A DNA stretch of 64,000 bases from CAZGNZ01 sp964527215. Its GTDB lineage: Bacteria > Fidelibacterota > Marinisomatia > SCGC-AAA003-L08 > JACNLC01. The stretch is taken from positions 1 through 64,000 of the forward strand of contig CAZGNZ010000005.1 of NCBI GenBank assembly GCA_964527215.1, written 5' to 3'. How positions within the stretch are numbered: position 1 is the first letter of the stretch; each line of letters opens with the position of its first letter. A program made the position numbers and the translations under genes. Below are positions 37,501 to 46,860 of the stretch, in pieces. Below the pieces are notes generated by a model, which saw only the letters and a program-made list of their open reading frames with translations, had not been told where the DNA came from and did not search any database.

Positions 37501-37592
37501 GTTCCTGTAAAATCCGGTTGTGCGCAGATGCAGCCGGCCCCGATTGCGGCAAGTAACAGCAGCTGGAAAAATTTTTGAATATTCAGACGCAT
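34590..37592 (-). CDS. Exported M1-aminopeptidase-like protein, zinc site lost, with barrel-like C-terminal half
   Basis: About 1000 residues. A signal peptide (MRLNIQKFFQLLLLAAIGAG) starts at ATG 37592; longer in-frame starts (37610, 37628 as TTG) are less likely. Residues 45-560 resemble the M1/gluzincin peptidase fold, but the zinc motif HExxH reads AESWT (348-352) and the NEG of the third ligand reads NTG (367-369 region, FLNTGIAEY), so all three zinc ligands are missing and only the Glu of HExxH is kept. No GAMEN motif is seen. Residues ~640-1000 are aromatic-rich alternating beta strands ending in a short basic tail, like an outer-membrane barrel. Probably a non-catalytic binding or outer-membrane protein; role unknown. 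Confidence 0.8.
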   Translation of the reverse strand: MRLNIQKFFQLLLLAAIGAGCICAQPDFTGTGTGIRPDTETAFFQQGVRYTIDARLIPDTKSIQGSLKLSYTNHSPDTLKEVYFLLPPNAFLPGSSADQLYQSRGEYLIADSDSSSWGWMRIDAVRNAAQECLAKSINGSEMKVEPSAPILPGMQCEFIIDFVSRFNTLDVGMHTAGSTFLAVQWYPSIAVYDSGNGWHRDLCCTVRCFADFGRFKWSLVFPDDYYVAGTGRSVRSTKSTEPGYRKMEFDAEMVQGVSFVALKSPVISEVSLNGVQCISVTADRKVKAASNAAELAVRLLDDYSRRYGDYPYQKLIILDSKMTAAFPMMLVLPFGDRQFKNQLSILLAESWTGILTGVPASDKEFLNTGIAEYIAAVTVDSIWGTGSATNWENWYARQFYPKATQWYTHSELPYLSYSRSGFYDMAPVRSVSRIQGNYSPSPTAAKSAVLLSELKYVLGADRFDGFMKQYFRQSRYRHFTKERFTRLAEDFSGRQLDWFFDSWSGSDPVLDYGVRNMESHKSEDGYTLEATLVRFQQRSMPLDIKIRMAGSRELNVHIPNCYDHVRSFPDSWIIAEPWQGQDDINREYHLELSTEFPVEELIIDPERKLADINRLNNQAGSHLPFKVRFDNMDVYFPSPDKYDLYLRPSFRLNDIDGAKIGVHWQSGYLVTGSVRQWATRGGLRYGMKSKQAGYQFFGETSLIPISPLSHVFTGIEDSDGRFIFELGYTGEFRKKPLLPPYHALKLIVQLSKVTDQDYISSRQFWDNGEIRSATISHTYHQKNGRRDTEYSFLIESSLYRSDFDYSRQFFTLQNWYSKKLPLYARLFIGNQSGDLPGQMAFRLTGASYFGQFRSNWLFRSDNYLADNYLNFDHVQVNGGANLLSYRESEKKLDWVAGINLKLDVSTRVRNAPASESFRPVIPMDTFIFGTLAFYKLESNHSETFKSAEVGLGCRIQLPFIPRAIGQYQCHLQYVWPLSGERMTNQWVYSIHKSNVRADRN

Positions 37593-37793
37593 TACAATTT
37601 GATAATCCATAAAAATATGACAATACAATTTACATCATGTACAAGGTTCTTAATAAATACTATGCAGTGACGCAGGAATTCGAATCATCCCCAATGCAGG
37701 CGGCTCTTGAACACATCATATTCAGACCGCAGCCGGCAGGCTTATTCAGGAGACGGGATGTAAACTTTCCGGGCTGAACGCAAAAGTAATCTT

Positions 37794-39227
37794 TTGACCT
37801 ACCTCAAAAATCCCTATAAATTTTCAATCTTGAAACTGATTGACAGATACATATTAAAAGAACATGCGCTGCCGTTCTTATTTGCGCTGCTGGTTTTACT
37901 GTTTGTACTGCTGGCCAATTTCCTGCTGCGTTCAATTGACAAGTTTCTGGGGAAAGGCCTGAATATTCTGGTTTTACTGGAATTTGTCTTTCTAAATCTG
38001 GCCTGGATACTGGCATTGGCTGTTCCAATGGCTGTTCTGGTGGCAACCCTGATGGCTTTTGGACGGATGTCATCGGACAATGAAATAACCGCCATTCGAA
38101 GTTCAGGAATCGGCTACCGGTCACTGTTGAAGCCGTCCATATGGTTTGGTCTGATAATCACCATCGGGATGATTTTGTTCAACAACTGGCTCCTGCCGGA
38201 CATGAATCACAAGGCGCGTATGCTTTCCTCGGATATCCGCAGAAAACGGCCGGATCTGGAGTTTGATGTCGGCTATTTCATCGATGCCCTGCCGGGTCAC
38301 AGCATTTTGCTGGGAGGGCGCAACGGTGACGAGTTTACCGATGTGACGATTTTTGGAAACGGAACCAACCAGGCCCAGCGCACGATTCTTGCCCAGAAGG
38401 GCATCATCGAAACCCTGGATGACGGGGTGCTGCTTTATTTGACGGACGGCGTCATTCATGAACTCCCGGGAACCACCGAGGAATACCGACAGATTTATTT
38501 TGATCATTACCAGGTTGCCATCCCGGTCGACAACATGCAGCTGACAAGACGTGACAGCAATGTTCGCGGCGACCGTGAAATGAATTTCCAGATGATCCGC
38601 AAAAAAATTGACGGTTACTACACCAAAATTGATGAAGTGTGGGAACGGATTCATCAGCGCATCAGCAATGAAACCACGCTTGAACTTCCTGCCTATCCCC
38701 CGCAGTCCGTCATGGAAGAAACACTGGATGATTTTGAATCCATGCAGCGGGACTCCATTCAGGTAACCGAGGATGAAACCGCAATGGCCCGTTTCAACCG
38801 CCATTTCAAGAATCTTCGTCGAGGTGTTTCAAGTGACTACAAGCTGATGGAATCATATATCCGCAGCATCAATAAATATAAAGTTGAGCTTCATAAAAAA
38901 TTCTCTATCCCGTTTGCCAGCATCATCTTTATCATTGTAGGCGCTCCACTGGGAATAATGGCCCGTCGCGGGGGATTTGCCATCAGCATGGGTCTCAGTA
39001 TGGGATTTTTCATCATATACTGGGCATTTCTCATCACTGGCGAAGAACTGGCGGACCGCGGATTTCTGTCACCGGTAATGTCAATGTGGATGCCGAATAT
39101 GATTATGGGAATCGCCGGCGCGTACCTGGTCTGGATGACATCCCGGGAAAACCGTGTCATCAATTTCGAAATCTTGAACATTTTTAAAAGGAAAAAGCAA
39201 ACTGATGATTCTGCCGTTCCGGAATAA
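37794..39227 (+). CDS. LptF/LptG-family permease (YjgP/YjgQ)
   Basis: Inner-membrane permease of the LptBFGC lipopolysaccharide exporter family, 477 residues. N-terminal segment with LIDRYILKEHALPFLFALLV is typical, followed by three membrane segments, a periplasmic beta-jellyroll (about 140-360), and three C-terminal membrane segments with GAPLGIMARRGGFAIS. Whether it is LptF or LptG cannot be decided; the partner is not adjacent. The start is TTG 37794 without a clear ribosome site. The 3' end overlaps the carbonic-anhydrase-like gene by 23 bases. Confidence 0.9.
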   Translation: MTYLKNPYKFSILKLIDRYILKEHALPFLFALLVLLFVLLANFLLRSIDKFLGKGLNILVLLEFVFLNLAWILALAVPMAVLVATLMAFGRMSSDNEITAIRSSGIGYRSLLKPSIWFGLIITIGMILFNNWLLPDMNHKARMLSSDIRRKRPDLEFDVGYFIDALPGHSILLGGRNGDEFTDVTIFGNGTNQAQRTILAQKGIIETLDDGVLLYLTDGVIHELPGTTEEYRQIYFDHYQVAIPVDNMQLTRRDSNVRGDREMNFQMIRKKIDGYYTKIDEVWERIHQRISNETTLELPAYPPQSVMEETLDDFESMQRDSIQVTEDETAMARFNRHFKNLRRGVSSDYKLMESYIRSINKYKVELHKKFSIPFASIIFIIVGAPLGIMARRGGFAISMGLSMGFFIIYWAFLITGEELADRGFLSPVMSMWMPNMIMGIAGAYLVWMTSRENRVINFEILNIFKRKKQTDDSAVPE

Positions 39228-39726
39228 CACACCGGTAATCCATCCGTCATGCTTTATCGCTCCGTCAGCTGATGTTATCGGCGATGTTGTTATCGGCAAA
39301 AATGCCAGCATCTGGTTTGGAGCAGTAATTCGGGGGGATATGCACACCATTCGTATTGGTGCCGAAACCAATATTCAGGACGGAGCCACCGTCCATGTAA
39401 CAACAAATGAAGCATCCGTAACTGTCGGTACCGGAGTGACCATTGGACACAATGCGGTTATTCACGGCTGTACAATTGAAAATGACTGCCTGATAGGAAT
39501 GGGTGCAACGGTAATGGATAATGCCATTGTGGGTGAAGGCTCCATTATTGGAGCCGGCGCACTGGTTCCGCCTGGAATGCGCATTCCGCCCCGTACTCTC
39601 TGTGTGGGACTGCCCGCGAAACCGATTCGGGGAGTCAGCTCAGAAGAATTCAATGAAATCAGGGAAAGTGCAGCCCATTATATTGAATTTGCCGGTGAAT
39701 ATCTCTCACAATCAATACCGGGGTAG
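39205..39726 (+). CDS. Gamma-carbonic anhydrase family protein (left-handed beta-helix)
   Basis: A 173-residue hexapeptide-repeat protein of the YrdA/PaaY/gamma-CA family. The zinc ligands H64 (TVHVTT), H82 and H87 (IGHNAVIHGCT) and the conserved R43/D45 (VIRGD) are present. It trims as a trimer in the family. Carbonic anhydrase activity is possible, but many relatives have other or unknown substrates. It overlaps the LptF/G-type gene and is followed by the nucleoside phosphorylase gene 27 bases later. Confidence 0.92.
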   Translation: MILPFRNNTPVIHPSCFIAPSADVIGDVVIGKNASIWFGAVIRGDMHTIRIGAETNIQDGATVHVTTNEASVTVGTGVTIGHNAVIHGCTIENDCLIGMGATVMDNAIVGEGSIIGAGALVPPGMRIPPRTLCVGLPAKPIRGVSSEEFNEIRESAAHYIEFAGEYLSQSIPG

Positions 39727-39753
39727 CAGCCCCTTTACAAAACGGAAATTATT

Positions 39754-41058
39754 ATGACCTCTATTTCACCCTTTCAGTTAATCCGTTCCAAACAGTCCGG
39801 TGAAGAACTTTCGCCGGAAAAAATCAGGGGACTGGTGGATGCCTATACCCGTGGTGCAGTTCAGGATTACCAGATGTCTGCCTGGCTGATGGCCGTGTAT
39901 TTCCAGGGCATGACGGAGACCGAAACCTTCGGGTATACCCAGGCAATGATCGAATCCGGCCGGCAGATGGATTTTTCTCATCTTCCCGGATTTGTGGTGG
40001 ACAAACACAGCACTGGCGGTGTCGGCGACAAAATATCAATCATTCTGGGACCGCTTCTGGCCGCCTGCGGCTGCTATGTGCCAATGCTTTCCGGCAGAGG
40101 ACTTGGACATACCGGCGGCACCCTGGACAAACTTGAATCCATCCCCGGATATCAGGTGGACATCCCGGTTCCCCGATTTCAGCAGATTGTTTCCGAAATC
40201 GGCATATCCATGATCGGACAGACAGATGATATATGTCCTGCAGACCGAAAAATCTATGCCCTGCGCGATGTAACATCCACCATTGCATCCAATCCCCTGA
40301 TATGCGGCAGCATCATGAGTAAGAAGATCGCTGAAGGCATTCAGGGGCTGGTGTTGGATATCAAATGCGGAAACGGCGCATTCATGACTGATGTGGAAAA
40401 TGCCCGGGAGCTGGCTGCACTGCTGGCCAAAGTGGGCCGTCGCCATGGTCTCAAGGTTTCCTATTCGATTACCAATATGAATCAGCCTCTGGGAATGGTT
40501 TCAGGTGTTTTCGCCGAAATTCGGGAGTCGATTGATGTGCTGCAGGGCCGCGGACCGGAAGATGTCAGGAAACTCACACTTCACCTTGCGGAACAGGCAT
40601 TGAAGATGGGGGGATTTGAAGATGCATCATCACTGGCCCGGACGAAACTGGCAGACGGTGCAGCATATGAAGTATTTCTGAAAATGGTGAATGCTCAGGG
40701 CGGAGATACCAGGCGGCTTCAAAAACCGGATTTGCACCGCGCTGAATACGAAACCATTATTCGGGCACCCTACTCAGGATACATTCGGGATATAAATACC
40801 TATGAAATGGGCATGGGCATTATTGCACTGGGCGGCGGCCGACGGGTAAAAACGGACCGGATTGATCCCACCGCCGGATTTCATCTGCAGTACAAGCCGG
40901 GCATGTCTGTTCAAAGCGGTGAACCCATTCTCCACATTTTCTGCTCCGATGAACAGAAACTCATGCAAGGCAAAGCAATTCTTGAATCGGCTGTCACCTT
41001 CCAGGAAGATCCAACCGAACCACAGCCCCTGATTATTGAAGTATCTGAGGATTCCTGA
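39754..41058 (+). CDS. Pyrimidine-nucleoside/thymidine phosphorylase
   Basis: Phosphorolyses pyrimidine (deoxy)nucleosides to base plus (deoxy)ribose 1-phosphate. The 434-residue protein has the family signature SGRGLGHTGGTLDKLES and KHSTGGVGDKISIILGPLL near residue 82, an alpha-domain N-terminus (PFQLIRSKQSGEELS) and the C-terminal GYIRDINTYEMGMGIIALGGG domain. Length and C-terminal form favour pyrimidine-nucleoside phosphorylase (Pdp/DeoA). With deoC at 16371 it can complete deoxynucleoside salvage, although the genes are far apart. Confidence 0.94.
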   Translation: MTSISPFQLIRSKQSGEELSPEKIRGLVDAYTRGAVQDYQMSAWLMAVYFQGMTETETFGYTQAMIESGRQMDFSHLPGFVVDKHSTGGVGDKISIILGPLLAACGCYVPMLSGRGLGHTGGTLDKLESIPGYQVDIPVPRFQQIVSEIGISMIGQTDDICPADRKIYALRDVTSTIASNPLICGSIMSKKIAEGIQGLVLDIKCGNGAFMTDVENARELAALLAKVGRRHGLKVSYSITNMNQPLGMVSGVFAEIRESIDVLQGRGPEDVRKLTLHLAEQALKMGGFEDASSLARTKLADGAAYEVFLKMVNAQGGDTRRLQKPDLHRAEYETIIRAPYSGYIRDINTYEMGMGIIALGGGRRVKTDRIDPTAGFHLQYKPGMSVQSGEPILHIFCSDEQKLMQGKAILESAVTFQEDPTEPQPLIIEVSEDS

Positions 41059-41175
41059 TTTGACCCACACCGGTACCGGAAATGATCCGAGTGTGAATTC
41101 GATCAGTCCTCATCAGGTCAAACGGCAGAATTTTGAAGAACCGTTGCCGGTTTTCATATTCCGTTCATCATCCGC

Positions 41176-42141
41176 ATGAATTTATTCTGGGATACAGCCG
41201 GTGCGGTGTTCTGGGCCATTCTGAAAATCCTGACCATTGCGCTGGCAGGCGGAGCATCGGTTCGATGGAAAATTCTGGATAGAGAGCACATTCGCGGACT
41301 GTCAATCCTGACAATCACAATCACCCTGCCATGCCTGATTTTCGCCAAAATGGTACACGGCTTCAGTCCCGACAGCTTTCCTTTCTGGTGGGTTCTCCCT
41401 CTGACTGCACTGGGAATGACAGGATTGGGAATGCTTCTCGCAATTCTTTTGCTGGGTTCCCAGTTCAAATCCCGGAAGAACCTGCTTCCCCTGGCATCCA
41501 TGCAAAACGCCAATTTCCTGATCCTGCCAATTGGTAAGATGGTCTACCCGGACCATTTTGATCAGTTCGTGCAGTACATCTTTCTGTATATAATCGGATT
41601 TAATCTGGTGCTTTGGAGTCTGGGCGGGTATCTTTCCACACTCAGAAGTCAGGAGCAGGTACGCTGGCAGAGTTTTATTACACCGCCGTTCGCAGCAAAC
41701 ATAGCTGCCTTGGGACTGGTATTTACCGGCTTGAATACCGGTGTCCCTGGAATTGTAACGGAAACCTGTCTGCTCCTGGGCGAGGCGACAATTCCGCTGT
41801 CATTGTTTGTGCTTGGGGCCACTCTCGCCAGTCTGGACTTCAAAAAATCTCCGCCATTTCTGGATACAGTCCGATTACTGTCGGTAAAATTCCTGCTCCT
41901 GCCGCTCATCACCATCACGGTACTCCGGCTAACCGGAATTCTGGATCATAACTGGCTTCTGGCAGATTTTTTCGTTCTTCAATCCAGCTCTGCACCGGCG
42001 ATTGGAATAATTCTTCAGGTCAGGAGATATGGCGGAGATGAGCAGAAAATCGGCAGCATTCTGCTCATATCCTATCTTGTTGTACCAGTGGCCATGCCTG
42101 TCTGGCTGGCAGTCTGGAGATTTGTTTCCGGTTCAGGGTAA
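41176..42141 (+). CDS. AEC-family transporter (auxin efflux carrier fold)
   Basis: A 321-residue membrane protein with about ten hydrophobic helices in two repeats, matching the AEC/BASS-like permease family. SILTITITLPCLIFAKMV is near residue 50, NANFLILPIG near 115 and the second-half LLGEATIPLSLFVLGATLA near 200. Relatives carry malate, other carboxylates or amino acids; the substrate cannot be inferred here. No Shine-Dalgarno site is visible before ATG 41176. Confidence 0.88.
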   Translation: MNLFWDTAGAVFWAILKILTIALAGGASVRWKILDREHIRGLSILTITITLPCLIFAKMVHGFSPDSFPFWWVLPLTALGMTGLGMLLAILLLGSQFKSRKNLLPLASMQNANFLILPIGKMVYPDHFDQFVQYIFLYIIGFNLVLWSLGGYLSTLRSQEQVRWQSFITPPFAANIAALGLVFTGLNTGVPGIVTETCLLLGEATIPLSLFVLGATLASLDFKKSPPFLDTVRLLSVKFLLLPLITITVLRLTGILDHNWLLADFFVLQSSSAPAIGIILQVRRYGGDEQKIGSILLISYLVVPVAMPVWLAVWRFVSGSG

Positions 42142-42190
42142 TGGTATTTTCCGAATCAGCGCGGTTTCTTCCACCGGTTACGGTCCTGTT

Positions 42191-43765
42191 TTACAGGGCG
42201 CGCCACATTCGGCCTGCAATACGCATCAGGTTTAAACCGCCTTTGAATCGGTCCCGCAGACCGTGTCCATGAAGCAGTTCCGGAATGCCTTTCAGTCCCT
42301 TGTACAGATCCGCGCTGTATGGATGCCACCACAAATCCCGACAAATCCCCGGTAAAAAATCGTGAACAATGACCTGAGTCTGGGTCATCTCATCAAATCC
42401 CAGTTTCCCGTGGGTTCGACCGATTCCCGATTCCCTGAAACCGCCCCACGAAGTCTCCGGCAGACCGTGACTCATTAAATGGTCGTTCACCGTAACGGCT
42501 CCGGCCCTCAAGCGCAATGCCAGCCGGTCCGCCTGTCTGCGATTCCGTGTCCAGACGGAAGCCGTCAGACCGAGGTTGGAATCATTTGCCAACCGCACTG
42601 CCTCATCCATATCACCTACTGCCGCAACGGCCAGAACCGGACCAAAGGTCTCTTCCTGCATGACCTTCATGCGGTGGTTCACATCCGTCAAAACAGTTGC
42701 CGGATAGAAATTCTGCAGCGACCCGCTTTTTTCAGACTGAGCCAGAATCCGGGCACCTTCGGCAACTGCATCCTCTACATGCTCTTGAACGGTGTCCAGT
42801 TGTTTTTGGGAGGTCATCACCCCGAAATCTGTTGATAAATCTTCAGGATGCCCGATTTTGAGTTCTTCAGTACGCTTGGCAAGTTCAGATAAAAACGGTT
42901 TCGAAACATCCTCATGGACATAGATTCTCTCAATGCCTCCGCAGGACTGCCCGGCATTCTGGAACCCGGCCCACACCGCGCCGGCTGCTGCCCGCACAGG
43001 ATCCGCATCCGCACAGACTATCATGGGATCATTCCCGCCCAATTCAAGGCAGACCGGGGTCAGTGTTTCCGCAGCCTGAGCCATCAGTCGTTTCCCCACC
43101 GGCACTGATCCGGTAAAAAACAGTTTGTCCACACCGCCATTCAGGAATGCATTCCCGGCAGCTTGCCCCGGCATATTTACAAAACTGAACAAACCATTCG
43201 GCAGATTCGCTGCTTCGATGGCCGCTTTCAATGCTGTTCCAACCTGCTGCGTTTCAGTCGCTGTTTTCAGCACCACCGCGTTCCCGGCAAGAAGTGCCAT
43301 AACCACTTCCGAGAAAGGGATGGCAAAGGGATAATTCCATGGTGAAACGATGCCGATGACGCCGTATGGAACCCGGACAATGCGACTTTTTTTGTAACAC
43401 GTAATCAGGCTGCCCGGTGAAAGGGGAACATCTTTTAGAAACCGCCGCGAGTTTTTAATATAGTAATTCAGTGCCAGAACAGCAGGCACGATCTCCGTCA
43501 CAAGGGCGTCTGTACGGTTCTTCCCGTTATCCCGGGCAATGGTCAAAGCAAGCGCATCCATATGATCCATCAGGTACCGCATAACCTTTTTCAGGCATCG
43601 GCCGCGCTCCTGAACCGGCGTATTCCGCCAATCCAACTGTGCGGTATGTCCGTGGCGGATGAATTCAATGGTTTCTTCTGGCGTATTCAGCGGGACCCGA
43701 CCGATTTCGCCCCCGGTTGCGGGATTCAGGGAAATGGTTTCAGTTTGAGGAATTTTATGATTCAT
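42191..43765 (-). CDS. Aldehyde dehydrogenase family protein
   Basis: NAD(P)-dependent oxidation of aldehydes to acids, 524 residues. The nucleotide-binding FTGSVPVGK, the catalytic Glu in LELGGNDP and the catalytic Cys in NAGQSCGGIERIYV are present. After the normal ALDH core, a C-terminal tail (about 455-524) with DLWWHPYS and a basic helix recalls the hydrophobic anchor of membrane-associated class 3 enzymes. It is divergent from the GMC oxidoreductase gene 132 bases away; the two may act in sequence, alcohol to aldehyde to acid. Confidence 0.93.
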   Translation of the reverse strand: MNHKIPQTETISLNPATGGEIGRVPLNTPEETIEFIRHGHTAQLDWRNTPVQERGRCLKKVMRYLMDHMDALALTIARDNGKNRTDALVTEIVPAVLALNYYIKNSRRFLKDVPLSPGSLITCYKKSRIVRVPYGVIGIVSPWNYPFAIPFSEVVMALLAGNAVVLKTATETQQVGTALKAAIEAANLPNGLFSFVNMPGQAAGNAFLNGGVDKLFFTGSVPVGKRLMAQAAETLTPVCLELGGNDPMIVCADADPVRAAAGAVWAGFQNAGQSCGGIERIYVHEDVSKPFLSELAKRTEELKIGHPEDLSTDFGVMTSQKQLDTVQEHVEDAVAEGARILAQSEKSGSLQNFYPATVLTDVNHRMKVMQEETFGPVLAVAAVGDMDEAVRLANDSNLGLTASVWTRNRRQADRLALRLRAGAVTVNDHLMSHGLPETSWGGFRESGIGRTHGKLGFDEMTQTQVIVHDFLPGICRDLWWHPYSADLYKGLKGIPELLHGHGLRDRFKGGLNLMRIAGRMWRAL

Positions 43766-43897
43766 GTCAGTCCAAGATATGGGAATGGAAACGGAAATTC
43801 CGGTTTAAGGCAATCCAGACAATTCCGCATAAAGTCTGTAAACAGATGAATGATAATATTTGTATATTAAGACCTTATTTATATTTCAGGAAACAAA

Positions 43898-45475
43898 ATG
43901 ACAACCGACTATGACTACATCGTGATCGGCAGCGGTTTTGGCGGGGCAGTGGCCGCCTGCCGTTTGTCCGAAAAAGGCTATAAAGTATGCGTGATTGAAA
44001 AAGGACGCCGGTTTGCATCCCGGGACTTTCCAAAAACCAACTGGAATTTTAAAAAGTATTTCTGGCTGCCGGCACTGGGCTGTACCGGTATTCAGGCGAT
44101 GACCCTGCTGAAGGATGTCTTTATCCTCCACGGCACCGGTGTGGGCGGAGGCAGTCTGGTGTATGCCAATAATCTGCTGATTCCGCCGGATGAAGTCCTG
44201 CAGGATCCCCGCTGGGGACCCGGAGACTGGAAAACCCGGCTGATGCCGTTTTATCATACTGCAAGGAAAATGCTGGGGGCGGTCACAAGCAAAGTTACGG
44301 TTCCCGGTGATGATCTGCTGAAGGAAATCGCAGCCGAATTCGGTCGGGAAGACACTTTCCATGTAAACGATGTGGGGATTTACTTCGGTGAAAAGGGTGT
44401 GACGGTTCCCGATCCGTATTTTGAAGGCCGGGGTCCGGAACGCACCGGATGCGAGTTATGCGGCGGCTGCATGGTCGGCTGCCGGTACGGAGCGAAAAAT
44501 ACCCTGGATGTCAATTATCTCTACCTGGCTGAAAAAGCCGGTGCAGTAATTATTCCCGAACATGAAGTTACAGATGTTCAACCACTTGATGGAGGTGGTT
44601 ACCAGGTTTCTGCCAGACGAGTCACCGGATTTCGGCATTCGATGACGCAGCTCACCTCCAAAGGAGTTGTTTTTTCTGCAGGCGTTCTTGGAACGGTGAA
44701 ACTGCTCTATCAATGCAAAGTCCGGAACCATCTGCCCGGCATTTCAGATCAACTGGGCAACTTTGTCCGCACGAACAGCGAAGCCCTGGTTGGGGCAAGG
44801 GCTTCCCGCTATGATACGGATTATTCCAAAGGCATTGCCATCACATCCGGTGTATACCCCGACAAAGACACCCATATTGAAACAGTTCGATATGGAAAAA
44901 GCCAGGATTCCATGTCTCTCCTTGCCACATTGCTGACCGGCGGCGGCTCCCCCTGGCCCCGTCCGATCCGGCTTCTGGGAAACATCATACGCCACCCCAT
45001 CAAATTTCTCCAGTCCCTCAGTCCGTTCGGATGGGCTGAACGGACCACCATCCTGCTGGTAATGCAGACCATCAGCAATTATCTCAGGCTGGAATACAAA
45101 CGGCGCTGGTGGCGGCTGGGTGGACGAAGTTTGAATTCCAACTGGAATACAGATGAAAAAATTCCTTCCTATATTCCTGTGGCCAATGAATATGCCAGAC
45201 GGATGGCAGCGAAAAAGAACGGCATTGCTTTCAGTATTCTGCCGGAAGTACTGCTGAATACCAGTTCAACGGCGCACATTCTGGGCGGATGCGTGATGTC
45301 TGAAACGCCTGAACAAGGCGTGATTGACTATTCAGGTAAAATCCATGGATTTGATCAGCTGTATGTCATAGACGGCTCTATCGTGCCTGTGAATCTGGGC
45401 GTTAATCCCAGCCTGACCATTACCGCACTGGCGGAGTACATTCTCAACCAGATTCCGGAAAAATCCAATTCGTGA
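43898..45475 (+). CDS. GMC-family FAD oxidoreductase (cholesterol-oxidase-like)
   Basis: A 525-residue flavoprotein. The FAD-binding VIGSGFGGAVAACRL is at residues 10-24, GTGVGGGSLVYAN near 85, and a Cys-rich segment CELCGGCMVGCRYGAKNTLD near 187-206 that is typical of the cholesterol-oxidase-like branch. The C-terminal GMC motif includes HILGGCVMS and NLGVNPSLTITALAEY. The substrate is probably an alcohol or sterol-like molecule; this is inference. CAGGAAA lies before ATG 43898. Confidence 0.92.
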   Translation: MTTDYDYIVIGSGFGGAVAACRLSEKGYKVCVIEKGRRFASRDFPKTNWNFKKYFWLPALGCTGIQAMTLLKDVFILHGTGVGGGSLVYANNLLIPPDEVLQDPRWGPGDWKTRLMPFYHTARKMLGAVTSKVTVPGDDLLKEIAAEFGREDTFHVNDVGIYFGEKGVTVPDPYFEGRGPERTGCELCGGCMVGCRYGAKNTLDVNYLYLAEKAGAVIIPEHEVTDVQPLDGGGYQVSARRVTGFRHSMTQLTSKGVVFSAGVLGTVKLLYQCKVRNHLPGISDQLGNFVRTNSEALVGARASRYDTDYSKGIAITSGVYPDKDTHIETVRYGKSQDSMSLLATLLTGGGSPWPRPIRLLGNIIRHPIKFLQSLSPFGWAERTTILLVMQTISNYLRLEYKRRWWRLGGRSLNSNWNTDEKIPSYIPVANEYARRMAAKKNGIAFSILPEVLLNTSSTAHILGGCVMSETPEQGVIDYSGKIHGFDQLYVIDGSIVPVNLGVNPSLTITALAEYILNQIPEKSNS

Positions 45476-45609
45476 AATCAAAGAATGAATGAGTAATTCT
45501 GTTTTTCAAACCTTTTTATTTGTAAAATACGGTGATATTAAAAGCCAATTTTCAATATATAGATCACAAGTATTTTGTCGTTCCCTCAATCTTCCGGAAT
45601 GCAATCTGA

Positions 45610-46860
45610 ATGATTAAAAAAGTAAAAGTTGAACAACTGCAGCCCGGCATGTTTATCCATGATTTCAACTGCAGCTGGCTGGAACATCCGTTTTTTCAGC
45701 GAAGGATGATGCTGAAAAGCAGCCGTGCCATAAACAAGATCATGAAGCATGGTATTCGGGAATTATATATTGATACAAAAAAAGGACTGGATGTCCCGGA
45801 TGCACCCAAAGCGGAAACCGTGGAAAGTGAAATCCGCGAAGAAATCGCCACCATAACGGCACAGACAGAATCCCGTCTGGGTGATATCACCAAAATTCAG
45901 CCAATCCCCCTGAAAGAGGAAATAAAGCGTGCCCGGGAAGTGAAATATCAGGCTCGCAGCTATATTGAAAATGTACTGGACAATATTTCGCAGGGCGTGT
46001 CCACTGAAATTGAACAAATTGCGCCGGTTGTGGATAACATGATTGAGTCGGTGTCAAGGAATCAGAATGCAATGATTTCGCTTCTGAAAGTGAAACGGCG
46101 TGATGAATATACGTATCTCCATTCCGTCAGTGTGGGAACCCTTCTTATCGCATTTTCCAAATTCCTCAACCTTGATCAGGAAACCATCCGTCAGTACGGA
46201 ATTGGCGGAATGCTGCATGATGTGGGGAAAATGCGGGTTCCTCTGAGAATACTCAATAAACCCGGACGTCTCACGGAATCGGAATTCAAAATGATGAAAA
46301 TGCATGCCACTTACAGCCGGGAGATTCTGGAACAGCTGAAATCCCTTTCCCCGGATGCCGTGGCAGTGGCCGCTCAGCACCATGAACGGTATGATGGGTC
46401 CGGGTATCCGCTGGGACTGAAAGGAGACGATATTCATCCAGGCGGTCAGCTTGCCGCCATTGTGGATGTGTATGATGCTATTTCATCCGAGAGAGTATAT
46501 CACTCCGGTCTGCCGCCGGCACAGGCAGTCCGCAAACTTTATGAATGGAGTAAATTCCATTTCAATTCAGAACTGGTTCAAAAATTCATCAGTTTCATAG
46601 GTATTTATCCGATCGGTTCGGTGGTTGAACTGGAAACCCATTTGGTAGGCGTGGTGGTTTCACCCAATGCCGATACACCGGTGGTCCGAGTGGTATATGA
46701 CCGGAAATACGATAAAACCATGCAGCCGCGGGATATTGACTTGTCCAGGAGTATTGGTCTGTCAAATAAAATAGTCCGATATGTGAATCCGTCAGATCAC
46801 AATATCAATGTTTCGGCTGTTCTGGAAAGCGATGTCTATAATTCTTTCATGAATGCGTAA
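45610..46860 (+). CDS. HD-GYP domain cyclic-di-GMP phosphodiesterase with DUF3391
   Basis: A 416-residue cytoplasmic protein. The N-terminal DUF3391-like region (about 1-95) is followed by an HD-GYP domain with HD at 203-204 in MLHDVGKMRVP and HHERYDGSGYP at 257-267, DVYDA near 287. All motif residues expected for c-di-GMP hydrolysis are present. A C-terminal segment (about 335-416) is beta-rich. It stands alone; the 134 bases upstream contain A+T-rich sequence likely to hold its promoter. Confidence 0.92.
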   Translation: MIKKVKVEQLQPGMFIHDFNCSWLEHPFFQRRMMLKSSRAINKIMKHGIRELYIDTKKGLDVPDAPKAETVESEIREEIATITAQTESRLGDITKIQPIPLKEEIKRAREVKYQARSYIENVLDNISQGVSTEIEQIAPVVDNMIESVSRNQNAMISLLKVKRRDEYTYLHSVSVGTLLIAFSKFLNLDQETIRQYGIGGMLHDVGKMRVPLRILNKPGRLTESEFKMMKMHATYSREILEQLKSLSPDAVAVAAQHHERYDGSGYPLGLKGDDIHPGGQLAAIVDVYDAISSERVYHSGLPPAQAVRKLYEWSKFHFNSELVQKFISFIGIYPIGSVVELETHLVGVVVSPNADTPVVRVVYDRKYDKTMQPRDIDLSRSIGLSNKIVRYVNPSDHNINVSAVLESDVYNSFMNA

